DNA from: Lactifluus volemus
Taxonomy: Eukaryota > Basidiomycota > Agaricomycetes > Russulales > Russulaceae
Direction: 5' to 3'
DNA length: 64,000 nt
Assembly (NCBI GenBank): GCA_022376515.1
Contig: WTXI01000008.1
Location: 372,001 to 436,000 of the forward strand
Each line of letters starts with the position of its first letter. Position 1 is the stretch's first letter. Position numbers and translations under genes: made by a program. Of the stretch, positions 23,186 through 36,265 are shown piece after piece. The notes under the pieces are model-generated. The model made no database searches, was not told the origin of the DNA, and saw only the letters and a program-made list of their open reading frames with translations.

Positions 23186-24076
23186 GCGAGGCGGGGCGGT
23201 AATTATTAGTTCAGAATTTGCATCTTCGTCATTCGTCCTCGCGCCTATTTCCTACATGTTACTCACCACGCTGCAACTCACCCTTGGTCTCGTCGTCGCA
23301 TGCACACATCGTCACTCTATTTCGTTTATTTTTTTTTCTTTCCATTGAACGACCCGGTCTTTCATACCCATCATTTTCAACTCTCATGCACATCCTTTCA
23401 TGCACATCCTTTCCCCTCTTTCTCTCTCGCGGGCACGTGTCTCAGGTAGTTTCCGCTAAGCCGGGGTTACAGCACAAATTTGCATCGGTTCGGAACACGC
23501 AATATGACGAAGTTTTTGTTATTGATCATGAATGTGTGCCGCGTCTGTGTGAAAAACGTTCTTGTTGTCTTGTAATGAAAAAAGTGGGGGAGGGGAGCTG
23601 GGGGAGCCCGGGTCTAGGTGTCGTCATCGTGATGGGGCGCCGGACGGATCGCCTCCCTCCTTGCAAACGAGACTCTGTGAAAGGGTGAGAAAAGGGTGAC
23701 GTTCGCCCTGTGCCGGCACATGCCCCCGAGGGTGGGGTGGAGAAGCAGTTGCCGCCGGATCGAAGTTCGATGAACGGTGACGAAATAGTGTCATTGTATC
23801 GGCAAAATAAAGGTACCTGACGTTGCAAAAACTTACAGCAACGCAACTTGGAGTACTGTATGTACACTCTCGATGCTGGCACATGACTCCACTTCCGTCC
23901 CGTTCCGTCAAGAGCGCTTACTTTACACGATGACCCCTCCCCCTCGCGTACACTGCGTGATAAATGGTAGTGTAAATCTGGGACAAGCACACACACACGA
24001 GTGATACATTGTTTCGCTAACGGGTCAATACAACAAAAGTGGATGGATGGATGGATGAGATGGTTTGGTTTGACCA
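23186..24076. other. Convergent intergenic region
   Basis: Between the 3' ends of the double-Myb and SNF2/RING genes. No gene recognised. Contains an 11-bp direct repeat (CATGCACATCC) near 23,382-23,410 and a short GGAT repeat at 24,041-24,056. Confidence 0.5.
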
Positions 24077-27000
24077 TCAGCCGAGCCTGGAAGGGCCCGC
24101 TACAGCGTTTTCATAGACACGTCGATTGCTACGCGATGGAGGGGAGGTGGCATATGACGAGGCGCTCGCACCCTCACTTGCACTGGCGGAGGTAGGAACA
24201 TCCAGAAATTCCCTCATCTCTACATCGTTGTCTTCCTCCGGTGGCACCAGGAATTCCACATCCTCGCACAAATGCGGGAAGAGTATGGACATCATATCAT
24301 CTAGTCTGTAAAATGGGGTTCGATCGCCACGTCAGCGTCAGCGTCAGCATCTGCAAAACACCCAGCAGGCCAGACTCGGAAGAGGGGAGTGTCTGCCTGC
24401 CTGGCCTGCGCAGGCACACCAATCCCAAAAAAGCGACGGGAGCTCCTGCGCAAGTGTGAAATTATTGGGCGTGAAAGGGTGCGCACCTGAAGATGAAGTC
24501 GCCCTTTTGCTGCTTCTTCTTCGCAGGCGCATCTACGATCGAGTTTTCGGCTTCTGGTGCGAACGCCGCTGTGTCTACCGTGCCGAGAGCACGGTCGGCC
24601 GTATACAGCGATAAGCCCCGGCGTACGGCGAGATCCAATATGTTCCGTTCGACCGTGTCTGCAGCAAGTCATCAATAGCACATGAGGAGGCCCTCGCTCG
24701 GAGCCTTCCGATAAACGTGCCTTCAGCATAGTAACAAAACACTGGAGACCGATAAGTAAACTTCACGTGGATTTTCAAATGACATACCTTCCGTCGGACG
24801 CAATTGCCCCAATCTGTCGATTCTTGCGATCGCTACAGTGTATAACCTCGTCAGGAAATTGATCGATGGGACCGATAGCGTTTCGGAGAGCCAACCTTGA
24901 ATCTCAAATGAATGGTGGACTACGCTCTCTAGCAAGAATACACGAGAGGCGCAAGTCACGTTCAGCCCTGCATTCTGTCGCTCCCTTAGGTTTTGACTGT
25001 CAGTCACCCTGCCTCCGTTCAGGTTAAATGAGATTTGGACATACCCATGGAGAAGCAGCACAAGGATGTTGGGGTCATTGCGGAATCTTGTTGCTGCGTC
25101 TTGTTTGCGGTTTCCCGAATCTATCCGGAGGCTTGAGATGCCTGATCGTTACCCAATAAAACCAAACATGTAGCTAAGCACGGTTGATGAATCAACACAT
25201 ACCATTCCTAGTTAGGGCGTGTTCGATGACTATATCATGATGGTGCTGTCATTGATGCCTCCGATACGAGGCAACGGAACGCACTGTGTAGCGAATCTTC
25301 CCAGGCCGAGAACACGATACTCTTTGCGCCTGGATCCGCAAGTTGGAGGTACAGGAGGTGGCGCACCAGCGTATCGATCTTCGTCCCATAGCTACCGCGC
25401 ACCTCCATCGTGTCTATTTCAGAAAGCAGGTTGTGACTAACGGTATTATACTCGATCTTGCGGCGCGACTTCGGAAAGGCGTCGCCTTGTAACTTCTCCG
25501 GAGGTTGCGCATTCTTATCGTTATCTCTCTGCTGTATCGAGAAGCGCTGAAGTGTGTCGACGTTGATAGGAAAACTGGGGGTGCCAGGTGCATATAGCAT
25601 GGAAAGGACGACTAGACAGGGTACACATACCGGCACACTGGACACGCCTTTCCGTGACGTGACAACCACAATTGCATGCATTCCTGTGTACACCGCCGGC
25701 TAGTTAGTCAAAGAACGTGTATTTGCTGACAAGTGTCACCTCGCAGAATACATGAGCACTGTGAATGATTTAGTATCGATGTACCAGCACATCGCAACGA
25801 CCGAACTTCACCATTGTGTGATGTACCCACGGGGGAACTCACATTGACACAAAATACAGCATCCCTCTTCGTCGTCTTCTACTGCGTTTCGTTCTTCGGA
25901 TATATGAGTAAGCTATAGACTCGTTGACAACTGCTTCTCGCGTAGACGGGGGAGGAATGGGGCATACATAACGTTGCCTAGCACGGCGCGTATTGATTGT
26001 GCGCTCAAGTTCAGCCTGGGCCACCCTGCTCGTCTCAAGGGCTAGGCCGACATCGACGTCACCCCACTCTACTTCTTTCACTGAGTCGGAGATCTCCTGC
26101 AGTTGACGGAAGTATCTAGATCCAGAACACGTCAGCACACCGTGTGAAAATATCACGGGGTCAGTGCAAGTCGCACAGGATTCGCTCATTGAACGCCTTG
26201 CGGAAGAGCGCAAGATCAGCTTCTATCTGGTCGTTTATGGCGGCTTGAAGTCGTTTGCTTCATGAGAGAGTGGGCGAGGTGCTTGAAATTTTTAGACACG
26301 GACCTTGAGCAGACATCAGCCCTCGAAGGCTGGACGCTCCCGCCCTTGCAAGAACCTTCTCTGGATCATCTTCCTTAGGAACCTTTGCAGCCACTGCTGT
26401 CAGGTCAACCACCACAGATTTCACAGCGCGTCCCCCCAATTTTTTTAACAGAGTCTTGCGTGCCTCCATCAGTTCTTTCCTGAGAACTTCGTGTTCGGGC
26501 TGCACCTCGATGTCCTCGACCAACGATGCGTTTTCTGCCTCGTCCAACTCCATAGCAGTAGCAATAGCCTTCGCCGCCGCTTTAGTTTTCCGACGCTTGC
26601 GTTCTCTAGCATCGTGAATAGCCAAAACGGTCCGTTCTGCAGTTAGCACCTCACGACGGTCGGCGAGAAGCGTGGCATAAGCTTGCAGATATATTTCTGC
26701 CTCTCCTTGGGTCTCTAATGTTCTTAAGTATTCCTGTCCGTCCACTTCGCCTTCGTCATTGTTTGCGGTCAGGCTTTGCGTGAGTAGGCTGTAAATTCGT
26801 GTTCTCCACTTCCATAGCAAGCGAGACTGTGCATTGAGCACTTGGTCTATGAGCTCGTCTGCTTCCTCCAGCTTGGCATAACCTTTAACGATAGCAGCGT
26901 AATGTATTGACATTCACGTACGAGATACGTGGAAAGGATTCCTCCTCGAGGACAATAGGGGACACCCACAACGATGTCCTTCTCAACGAGCTTCTTTTTC

Positions 27001-30000
27001 CCGACATCGGTCCGAAGTTGTGCCATCGCTCTCATAGCTGATTCTTCTGTGACTACCAACGAAATGCTTCAGGCTGAACGTCTGGTGGATATAGGATGAA
27101 AAGAACACACATTTAAGCATTTTGCTGCGTAGCCCATCTGCAACCTTGTATGCTGCAGCCTCCTCCGCAGCCTTCAATTCACCCATCCAGTGATACGCGT
27201 CACCCTGCAAGAATTTGACTCTATGCAATGTGAGATAGCAATCTCGCAGTCGTTGCTGAAGAGCACGAGATCTGTGAAGATGCTCCTCGCCGGCCGGGGT
27301 CTTCGGGAGACCGCCGTAGTCTGATTCATTGTCACCAGACGTGGAGCGGTCATCTTCGACACCACGGCCGTCTTCAACAGCCCCTGGCTGCCCTTACGTT
27401 CGTGTTCAGGAGTTTGTCTCTCACTTCTTGCAGCGCGAACCGATGCGGCTTCTGCTTTTAACTTGTCCCCGTAAGTGTCGTGCTCAGCAATTGCAGACAG
27501 GACATCCCAGATGACTTCATCGGCCTCTTTCTCGGCCCGTAGGAGTATTTCTAGACACCTTTCTTCACGTTGATCCAGGTCCTCATTATATTGCATTATC
27601 TGTGAGGTGTTGATCATCTCGCCGATCTAGGTAAGGGACGTTAATTGACGAGAAGTAGGGTGGAAATTTGAGCTCTACTCGTGCCTTGCTGCGTCTTTCA
27701 TCCATGAGATTCCTCCAGTTTTGATCCCTCATTCCTTCGAGAACCTGTCCCATAGTCTTCAGGACTCCTGACTTATATAACTTGTCTCCGGGTTTCTGCA
27801 GCTGCCCCACTTGAGGATGCGTGCATATTTGGCGAAGTTTTCTCAGCCAAGTACGCAAGAGTGCAGTGTCGACTTCTTGGTTCTGCGAAGTGGCCACTCC
27901 GCGTGCGTCGAGTTTAAGTTGCAAAAGAGCGCTTTCTAAGCTTTCGTCATAAACCTGAAAAAGTATTCATGAGCCTCGCTTCAAGACAGGTGGACGCAGA
28001 ATTGACGTGGCGCTCGACCCTGCCTAGGTAAATGGGGAAGACGAATCGTGTCTGCACGGGAATTGTGAGCTCATCCTTTACGGCTGACTTCATAGTCCTG
28101 GGAGAAATAATAAGGTTGAAGTGGCCGTCAAATGACGAGATAACACACCGGACAGTATAGTGTTGGAATAGGGCCGTGAATTCAGCAACAAAGCTAGGCT
28201 GAGTGAGTCTATTCCAATTCTTAGGCAGGTATATATTCGGATCTACACGAAGAAACCTAGTGGGTGGTGAACACCAGTATGCGAAGTGCGAAGCATGTGA
28301 GTGTTCCTAACTTGAGAACATAGGAGAGGTCGGAAACCCGGGTTCTAGCGGGTGTGCCGGAGACAGCGAAAGACGATAGGCGCGGAATGAGAGATACCAT
28401 CTCCCTGACGCAGACAACATGAAGAGGGCTCTGATCAAGTAGAGATTGGATAACGCACGTCGCTTTCCCTCCACCAACCATTTGAACCTTCAAACCAAAG
28501 TCAACCGACCTGCTATGCCATCAGATGAACCGACCTCACCTCATCCATGATCACACGATACCACTCGCATGCAACCAACGGACTAATCATCCGTCTGTCT
28601 CTTGTGTATTCAGCCGTCTCTCGCGCCGGCCTGTTAGGTGCAAAGCGTGCGACGTTCAAGTCCCGCCGCAGAGTGTCGTAGGTAGTAATGCACACATCGA
28701 AAGCGTTGATATGTGCTGACCAACGGTCAAGGAATGCATCCCTGGTTTCGGTGATCTCAGCGCTCCCTTGAATTCCTTGTTTCTGCTTCGAAGTCTTTTT
28801 CTTTTTCGTTTTTTCCTCAAGTGCAAGGCCCTTCCACCCGGGATAGACTAGAACCTTGAGTGACGGGGCATGCCTGGCAAGCTCGTCAATCCATTGCTGA
28901 GACAATGAATTTGGGGTGACAATGAGAGTTGTCTACGACCTGACGTAAACAACACAAACTGATTAAAAGGACAAGATATACCTGTATTTCCCTTACAGTC
29001 CTCCTCGCTCGGAATCCCACCAAGAGTTCGATGGTGTTCGTCCAATGCCGGGGTTAAGAAGGACAAGTGCTATACACTCAACTGTCTTTCCTAGACCGGG
29101 CTCCTCTGCCAAGATCCCACCAAGTACATCCTCTTGACCTGGATGCTCAGGCGTAAGGGTTCCCGAAAGGCGGTGATAATACCAACTAAGTGGTTCGCCT
29201 TCCTTTTGGATAGTAAAGCGTTGCCATAGAACGGGCAGCACTGCTGGGTCAGTATTCCTGGGAATGAGGTCGCCAGAGGGCCCGAAAGACTTGCCCTCGC
29301 GCTCGAGCATCCACATGATGGTGCGCTTCTGGAAAGGGAGGAGGGTGGGGTGGAGGGCCTGTGGCTGTAAAAACTTGTCCATGATCTCTTGTGAAATTGC
29401 CCTAGCGGGTTGTACCAGTGCATAAAGGAAAGGGACATCAATTCTTCCCTGGAACGAAGAAGCTGTTGTTTCAGGAAGGGAAGGAGGGGGAAGTACGAGG
29501 TCTAGAAGGCCACGCCTTGCGGTTTCAAATTTGAGGCGGTCCTGCGCTTTACGAGAGCTTGCAGTTGCCTGGAAAAAGGTAGGAAAGCGGAAAGAGAGTA
29601 CCACGTCTACGACCACGCGGAAAGGCAATGTCTGAAAGGTGTTATCCCATGATGTGAGGGGCGATATAATCATGCGAAAATAGGCAGATATGTCTATTTG
29701 GGACTGGTGTAAATTGCACTGAGTAAGAGCACCAATCCAGGAGAAGAGATGTCCGTCCTCCGTGTCCATACCCTCAGCATATAACGGAGGGGCGACAAAG
29801 ACACTACGGAAGTCTTCCCACTTCTCTTCAAGACGAGAAGGTTTTGCATCAACGGTGGCTCCGTATTCTCCCCTATTGTTGATGAGAACGTCACAGTAAT
29901 CGAGGGTTACGGGCTCAGTCGGACTGGCACAAAATTCCCTCAGAAAAATGACAAGGGCTTCTTCGGAAGCAACTAGGCCATCTCTCTCTGCGTCTTATCG

Positions 30001-30329
30001 GAGATTAGTTGAATCTGGGGGTAGTCCTCTGGACATGTCTTGAAGTATTGCATGTCGAACTCATGATGGAGCATAGGAATGCTCTCAAAAGCTCCAGATT
30101 GTTCTATGTCGAGAGTTCTCCGCTTTAGACGGTGAGTGTGCGAGCCTGAACGGGGACGCTTCTGTCCCACGACAGTCGAAGACTCAGCTTCATAGGAACC
30201 CACGCCCAGGAGGGCATGCAAGAGATTCAAAATCAATTCGCAATTGAGCATAAGACATTCAGATCCACCAGACCGTGTCCCCACTTTTGCTCGATACGAG
30301 AGTTGGTGGGAAGAAGTCGAGGAACGCAT
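24077..30329 (-). CDS. SNF2-family helicase / RING E3 ligase (SHPRH/Irc20-like)
   Basis: A many-exon gene. The Walker A region reads GGILAEEPGLGKTVE (about 29,080-29,125), the Walker B region RVIMDE|VQMVGG is split by an intron near 28,540, and SSFAVSGTPAR (motif III) follows. A helical insert leads to a RING finger at about 25,640-25,860, assembled from three exons as CCILCQCEFPRGYI, TQCAHVFCE, ECMQLWLSRHGKACPVC. The helicase C lobe follows: SIVFSAWEDSLHI, NAGLNVTCASRVFLLE, and IARIDRLGQ at about 24,800. A RING between the two ATPase lobes defines the Irc20/SHPRH class, nuclear ATPases that ubiquitylate PCNA or related targets in DNA damage tolerance. DEVQ replaces DEAH in motif II. One intron near 24,720 uses a GC donor (GCACGT). 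Around 29,020 the frame cannot be joined without a one-base lesion, and near 29,990 there is a possible second break, so functionality is uncertain. Confidence 0.85.
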
Positions 30330-30486
30330 GATAGGAGTGTGGGGAGAGAGAGACTAGGAAGGTCATCCTAAGGACGCGCGCGCCCTTTAACACGGTCACG
30401 CGTCGTCTGACTCGTTCAAAGTTTCCCACACCTTCGCAGCCGGATTTCCCTTTTCCTTTTCTTTTTCTTGTTTTTAATCATCTAGG
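30330..30486. promoter_or_regulatory. Shared divergent promoter, SNF2/RING gene / MRD1
   Basis: 157 bp between divergent ATGs, with a strong CT-rich tract at about 30,440-30,475 on the MRD1 side. Confidence 0.45.
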
Positions 30487-33287
30487 ATGTCTCGTCTCAT
30501 TGTCAAAAATCTACCGTCATATATCACACCCCCACTTCTAAAGGAGCACTTCTCTCAATCAAACGGTCCAGCGGGCACCATCACTGATGTCAAGATCGCT
30601 CTCAAGCAGGACGGCACAGCTCGGCGATTCGGATTTATTGGGTTCAAGACGGACAAAGAAGCGTTGAATGCCAAGGCATGGTATGACAAAACATTTATAG
30701 ATTCGACTCGGGTGAGGGTTGAAGTCATCGACGTGAGTGTTCTTCCTGGCTTACACGTCACTCCCAGTCTGTAATTTCTTATTAGTGTTATTACAGGGTG
30801 TCAAGGATGCACCTCTACCACGGCCGAATAAGCGGCGGCACCTGGTTTCATCATCTGCCGAACAGAGTGCTACTTCGACTCGCAAGAAATCAGTAGACAC
30901 TGAGTCTCCTGCGACGACGATCAAGCGTGAAAATGCCAAATTTGAGGAGTTCATGGAAGTTATGCAATCCAAGCCAAAAAGAGCCGTATCGTGGGTGGAC
31001 CAAGCAGATCCATTTTCATCCTCGTCAAAGAAGGGCAAGACTCCTGCGACCCAGACATTGCCAATCCTACCCGAAATCAAGACTCAGGGATATTTAACAG
31101 ACATGGAATGGATGCAGCAACGGATGAAGGGAGGAATTGAAGACATTGCCAGTCCAGAAGTCTGTTTCGACCAGTCAGACGATGAGGAGCAGGAGGAGAA
31201 AATCTCCGGAGATCAACTTCCAACTGAGGAGACAATACTCAGTACTGGGAGGTTATTTGTTCGGAACCTTACGTTCACCTGTACCGAAGAAGAGTTACGT
31301 GGCCTATTCCAGTCATTCGGATTAGTATCTCAGGTGAGCGAGACCCTCCGTTTGGGTTGGATGGTGTCGATTCATAACGAGGAGATGTGGCTAAAAACGG
31401 GTGTATAGCCCTCTCCCCACAACGTTTGACGCTCCGTGCAACGTTTCAAGATCACTGTTTTTCTGACTATCTTTCTTCAGGTGTGTGGAAGGCCTATTCT
31501 TGCCGCTCCCTTGCTTACAGGGAATCTTTGATGGTCAATGTCCCCAGGTGAGTAACTACGTCCACTTGCGGCACAATTTCTCCTGGGATGAGAAGCTTGC
31601 ATAGGGACAGCAGACCCTTCGGGGAGTGTTGAATGTGCTGGGATACCAAAAATAGTAGATACTGACACCACCATCACCTTTCACGAGTCTCCTTGGATGC
31701 CATTCTGAAATACCTTATTGCAGATACATATCCCAATAGACCCTCTTACAAAAGAGTCTAAAGGTCTTGCATTTGTCACATATGTGCAATCTCAAGATGC
31801 CTTAACTGCGCTCAGGACTCTGGACGGAAAATCATTTCAGGGCCGGTTACTGCATATACTTGGTGCCATCGATCGGAACAGCAACGCGAGCGCAGAGAGC
31901 AGCAACAAACTTAAAACACTAAAAGAACAACGGAAAGAGAAGCGCAAGGTGGTCGCAGGGAAAGAGTTCAATTGGAGCATGTTATATATGAATGTGGGTA
32001 CGCCGTTGTTGGTCGCATGACTATCTTACTGAGCTCGATTCATAGAGCGATGCCGTCTTATCCTCTGTGGCAGATCGTATGAATATCCCGAAATCCGACA
32101 TTCTCGACCCCGAGTCATCCGACGCCGCCGTCAAGCTTGCCCTTGCTGAGACGCATATCATTCAAGAGACCAAGACATACCTGGAGTCTCACGGCGTCGT
32201 TCTCGCTGCCTTCTCCGAACGCGGACGCTCAGAGACTATAATTTTGGTCAAGAACATTCCGTACGGGACAACAGCGGAGCAATTGAATGAAATGTTTGCC
32301 GCTCATGGCGAGTTGCAGCGTGTGCTCGTCCCGCCTGCTGGAACTCTGGCAGTTATCGAGTTTGTGCACGCGGACGAGGCTCGCAAGGCCTTCCGCGCCC
32401 TCGCATATCGCAGACTCGGCAACTCTATCATCTATCTCGAGAAAGGCCCCCTTGGGATGTTCCAGCCGACACCCTCGACGTCTGTGGTGAACGGCATTTT
32501 GCCGATCGCCATCGAAAACCCGGACGCGGAGAATGGTGCCAATCTCGACATTACGGGAGGCAAGACGCTCTTCGTGAAGAACCTCGCATTCGCAACTTCG
32601 TCACAGCGCTTCACCCAGGCATTCCACCACCTCCCTGGCTTCGCCTTTGCTCGTGTGCAGACGAAGCAGGACCCCAAGCGTCTGGGTGCGCGCCTGAGCA
32701 TGGGATTCGGTTTCGTTGAGTTTCGTACCACAGAGGCAGCACAGAAAGCGCTCAAAGGCATGCACGGACACATCCTCGACGGACACATGCTCAGCGTCAG
32801 GTTTGCTGGACGTGGCGCTGAGGAGCAAGAAGAGAAGAAAGGGGAGAAAGAGAAGGCCAGGACGACGAAGATGCTGGTTAAGAACGTGCCATTTGAGGCG
32901 ACGTGGAAAGACATCCAACAACTCTTTGGGTACGCCGCTCTGACCTCCATTGAACATTTGGAATCAAATCTGACTATTTTTCCTCCCAGTGCGTATGGTC
33001 AGCTCAAATCCGTCCGCCTGCCCAAACGCTTCGATCGTCGCTCGCGCGGCTTTGCCTTCCTCGAGTTCGTCACGCGGCACGAGGCAGAGAACGCATTTAA
33101 TGCGCTCAGGCACACGCACCTACTCGGGCGCCACCTCGTGTTAGAGTGGGCGGAGGAGGGGGACGTGAATATCGACGAGTTGCGCAGAAAGGCTGGTGTC
33201 GGTTTTGGTGACGGTTCTGACATGCCTGGGAAGAAGAGAAAACTCGTGCTAGACGAAGACCGTGATGGTGGAGAGGATGATGTGTAG
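30487..33287 (+). CDS. MRD1: Mrd1, five-RRM pre-rRNA processing factor
   Basis: Five exons join in phase: 30487-30732, 30797-31333, 31724-31993, 32046-32929 and 32990-33287, encoding 744 residues. Five RNA recognition motifs can be seen: RRM1 from the start (SRLIVKNLPSYI, GFIGFK), RRM2 at about 231-310 (RLFVRNLTF, GLAFVTYV), RRM3 at about 415-490 (IILVKNIPYGT), RRM4 at about 530-610 (TLFVKNLAF, GFGFVEF) and RRM5 at about 634-725 (MLVKNVPFEA, GFAFLEF). A conserved linker after RRM2 carries FNWSMLYMNSDAV. This is the layout of Mrd1/RBM19, which binds U3 snoRNA-containing pre-ribosomes in the nucleolus and is needed for 18S rRNA maturation. Intron 2 (390 nt) is several times longer than the others and splits RRM2. 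Confidence 0.95.
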
Positions 33288-33456
33288 TTGCTATTCATTA
33301 CTGTATCACGACTGTGAGCCCGTCTCGCAAAACTCAAGAGTAACTATGGATAGAGGGTTGATGCATTGATGCATGAATGAGACCGTAGAAATCTGCCTCA
33401 GTCTTTTCCCGTGGAACAGCTACTAAGAAAAGAATGCCGCTATCAATAGTAGCGCA

Positions 33457-34499
33457 TTATGTCTCGATCCCCTCCTCTCCAGCTGATCGTTCCTTCTCCC
33501 TTCTTTCTCTTCTTCGCTTAACATCCCAGTTGTAAACGCGCGCGGTGTTAACCTCCATCACCGTCATTTGCTCGCGGATGAACTCCAGATCATCGATTGT
33601 GTTGTTCAGACCGGTATTTGCAGCTTCGAGTTTGGATTTTAGTAGTGCTATCGCTGCCGGTATCTTGTACGATAGCATAACGTTCGCCTACACGAGTGGA
33701 AGGTAAGAATATCTGGACTGTATGACAACAAATATAAGGAACATACCCCAAGCCACAGGAATACAGTGTCCGTTTCCTCAAGTTCGGCCTCCGCATAGAG
33801 CGTGTCAGCAAGCTCGAAGGTGGTTGTAACTGGTGCAGGTTTCGCGCTGTCGAGGTCGTCGAGGTCGTCAGTATCATCCGCGTCCGATGTTGTCTCGGCT
33901 CGTTTCCCTTCCTAGAATACGGGGACAGTCACCGGAAGACGGGTGTCAGAACACTTGTCTGGTGAAAGCCACAAAACGTCAGGACGTACCCGGCGATCGC
34001 GCAAGAACTCGACCATGTTCAGCGTCTTTTTGATATCTGGGATCTTCTCTTCGAGGCCGCGTCGGCGCTGCGTCAGGTTGCTGTCCATATAGCGGTACTT
34101 CCTAGGGGGGGCAGGCCATCGCGAAGGGAAAGAAGATGAGAACAGCCGAGGAAAGAGTATTTTAAGTACGAGGAAGAGTGTCAAACGGATTTTAGAAGAC
34201 AAAATAAAAGTATTTGCGCTTGGAGACACGCACGCTAGGGCATCCTGAAACGCACTGAGAACCCCTTCTATGGCTACGTCGGGGCTGCCGAGGTACTCCT
34301 CTACGTCGTTCTGGGGATGGGCATGTGATATGAGAGATCAGCTAACGCGGGATAGGAGGGGTTTTGTTTGCGGATGGAACCCGCTCCGAAAAGTTAAAGG
34401 CCGCACAATAAAGAGAGCCTTTGGGATCCCCCGGGGGTTCTTATTCTTTTCATCATGTTGTACGATGTCCGCTGGTGTCGCTGAAGCTGAGGCGGACAT
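33457..34499 (-). CDS. PAC10: Prefoldin subunit 3
   Basis: Five exons join in phase on the minus strand: 34499-34407, 34310-34234, 34101-33990, 33911-33747 and 33687-33457, encoding 225 residues. Diagnostic pieces are NPRGIPKALFI near the N-terminus, DVEEYLGSPDVAIEGVLSAF, the coiled-coil part KYRYMDSNLTQRRRGLEEKI, TLYAEAELEETDTVFLWLGA, NVMLSYKIPAAIALL and the second coil ending VNTARVYNWDVKRRR. This is the alpha-class prefoldin subunit (VBP1/PAC10/GIM2) of the hexameric cytosolic chaperone that passes nascent actin and tubulin to CCT. The start at 34,499 follows from the NPRGIP exon, which is open to that ATG. It is convergent with MRD1, with 169 bp between stops. Confidence 0.93.
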
Positions 34500-35456
34500 T
34501 GTTATTGGTGGCACGGTGAACAGTGGACGGATTGGACCCGATGGCGGTGGATCTTATCTCGATCCTTCCAAAATGTTGCTTTCGCCTCGTTTATGAGAGT
34601 AGACGCTTCCACCGACTCGGACAAGAGAACAAAGTAGCGTGTTCCATATCATCGGAAATTTTACTTTCGTTAGCAGGCACTCCTCTACTCCTCCGAGTCT
34701 ACTTTACAGCCTGAGGCTCGTTGTCAAATATCAGATCTGTAACCCCTATTGGCAAGTTTGTACCATCGCTTCCTCCTGCTTCAGCGCAGAAACGGCCTCA
34801 ACTTTAGGCCCGAGCTACCCATCATCTGCATATGTCCAACGCCAGTGGGTTGGTATCTGAATTCAATGTACTGGAAGTAGAGAGTACCAAAAATCAAGGA
34901 ATAAGACGCAGTGGTATTTACAGTAATCTATCATGTAGTATGCGCGCTGACTGTTTATTAAATCGCTATTGATGTAGATTGGCCGGCCGCCGCCTTCCTG
35001 GTCCGAATTAAACGAATTGGCGTGACTACTGTAAGGACCATCACCTTCATATTCATCCTATGGGAATCTGGTGGGTGAGACTCACGGGCACTACCACGGG
35101 GCCAATCTACGTGGGATACTCGTCTGCACTTGGGATCCCAGGCCTATCAAATTGCTAACCTGAATGCTCCTTTCAGAAATCATAGTGTGCGGCGGTTGCT
35201 TCTGCATACAGTAGATGGGTACCCTCTGCACACACAGCTGGTTTAAGGAGCAACTTCCCGAAGGCATATGATCCTCCTCCAAGGTTTGCTCAGAAGACAA
35301 ACCAGCGGGCGCCGGGCGCACACGTCTGGTTGCGGGGAATTTCATACGCGATTAATCACGAGACCGCAGATGCGGTTATCAATGTTGACACGTTGACAAC
35401 CGTCACTAGAGTCGTGAGATACAAGACTGTAACTTACTAGTCACCCCCATCCTATC
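34500..35456. other. Intergenic, nothing recognised
   Basis: About 950 bp between the starts of prefoldin 3 (minus) and the four-helix membrane protein gene (plus). Frames in it are short and without homology I can see. The part next to 34,499 should hold the prefoldin promoter. Confidence 0.5.
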
Positions 35457-36265
35457 ATGGCACCTAACACGTACAGCTGGATTTCCGCCTGGTTTGTACT
35501 CACGACACCTGTTATTATTTGGGATGCTTTCTACTGTCTGATGAGGTATGCCTGCATCGTTCAGCTTGGCCATATCTGCCAAGTCCAAATCTGATCGTTG
35601 TCATTCTAAAGACCGCGCTCAATGGTTGGTGGTGACCTGCACTGGATCTGGGCACCATATGCACTCTACCAGGAGGTAGATTATGTACGTGTGACTTTGC
35701 ATCCTCGAGTGCGGACGTTAACCATATCTTTTTGGGTGGTGGGAGAAAGATATACGGCATCAAGGCACTTCAAGAAAACAATGGATTCACCAATGCCCAA
35801 TGCAAGTTCTCGCTATTTTCGTGATGGCCACCCAACGTACCAACTTGACTATCATCGTTGTCTTGATGCAGCTTTCATGAATCTGATAGAGACTGCCCTA
35901 AACTTGTGCTATCTGTACCTTGCACACGTAGTCAAGTATCCGGCCGCATCGGTTGTTGGGTTTGCAAGCGTCACAATGACACTGTCCAAGACAATGTTGT
36001 ACTGGATCCAAGAATACTATTGCAATTACTGTGCAATTGGCCATAATGACACGAAGACATAGATCATTTATTGGATCATTCCTAATGGGTGAGCAAAAAG
36101 ATGATTTCCTTAACTGGACATTATTGGTTGACAGCAAATGCTGTGGCTAGGCTTTGGCTCGTAGTGCCAACCTTGGTCATTATCCAGCTGGGAAAGGATA
36201 TCACGTCCTCCATTTACGTGGCAGCGCGAGAGTCGGAGAAGAGAGCCTCTGGAAAGGAACAGTAA
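35457..36265 (+). pseudogene. EXPERA-like four-helix membrane protein gene with in-frame stop
   Basis: Five exons fit a small integral membrane protein: 35457-35545, 35612-35684, 35750-35801, 35872-36088 and 36151-36265. The protein begins with a hydrophobic segment (WISAWFVLTTPVIIWDAFYCL), followed by PRSMVGGDLHWIWAPYALYQEVDYIYG, NGFTNAQSFMNLIE, LNLCYLYLAHV, TMTLSKTMLYWIQEYY, GHNDTKT, then IIYWIIPNG and LWLVVPTLVIIQLGKDI. This pattern is a family common in fungi, reminiscent of EXPERA (emopamil-binding-like) membrane proteins; the function is unknown to me. A TAG at 36,060-36,062 interrupts the frame between two conserved parts and no splice sites can remove it, so the copy is either a recent pseudogene, an allele, or a sequence error. 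Intron 3 has a GC-AG donor (GCAAGT at 35,802). Confidence 0.65.

Noticed and set aside
27360..27460. Frame shift in the SNF2/RING gene near 27,400
   Set aside because: A 41-nt GT-AG intron (GTGAGA...CAG on the minus strand) restores the frame, so a lesion is not required.
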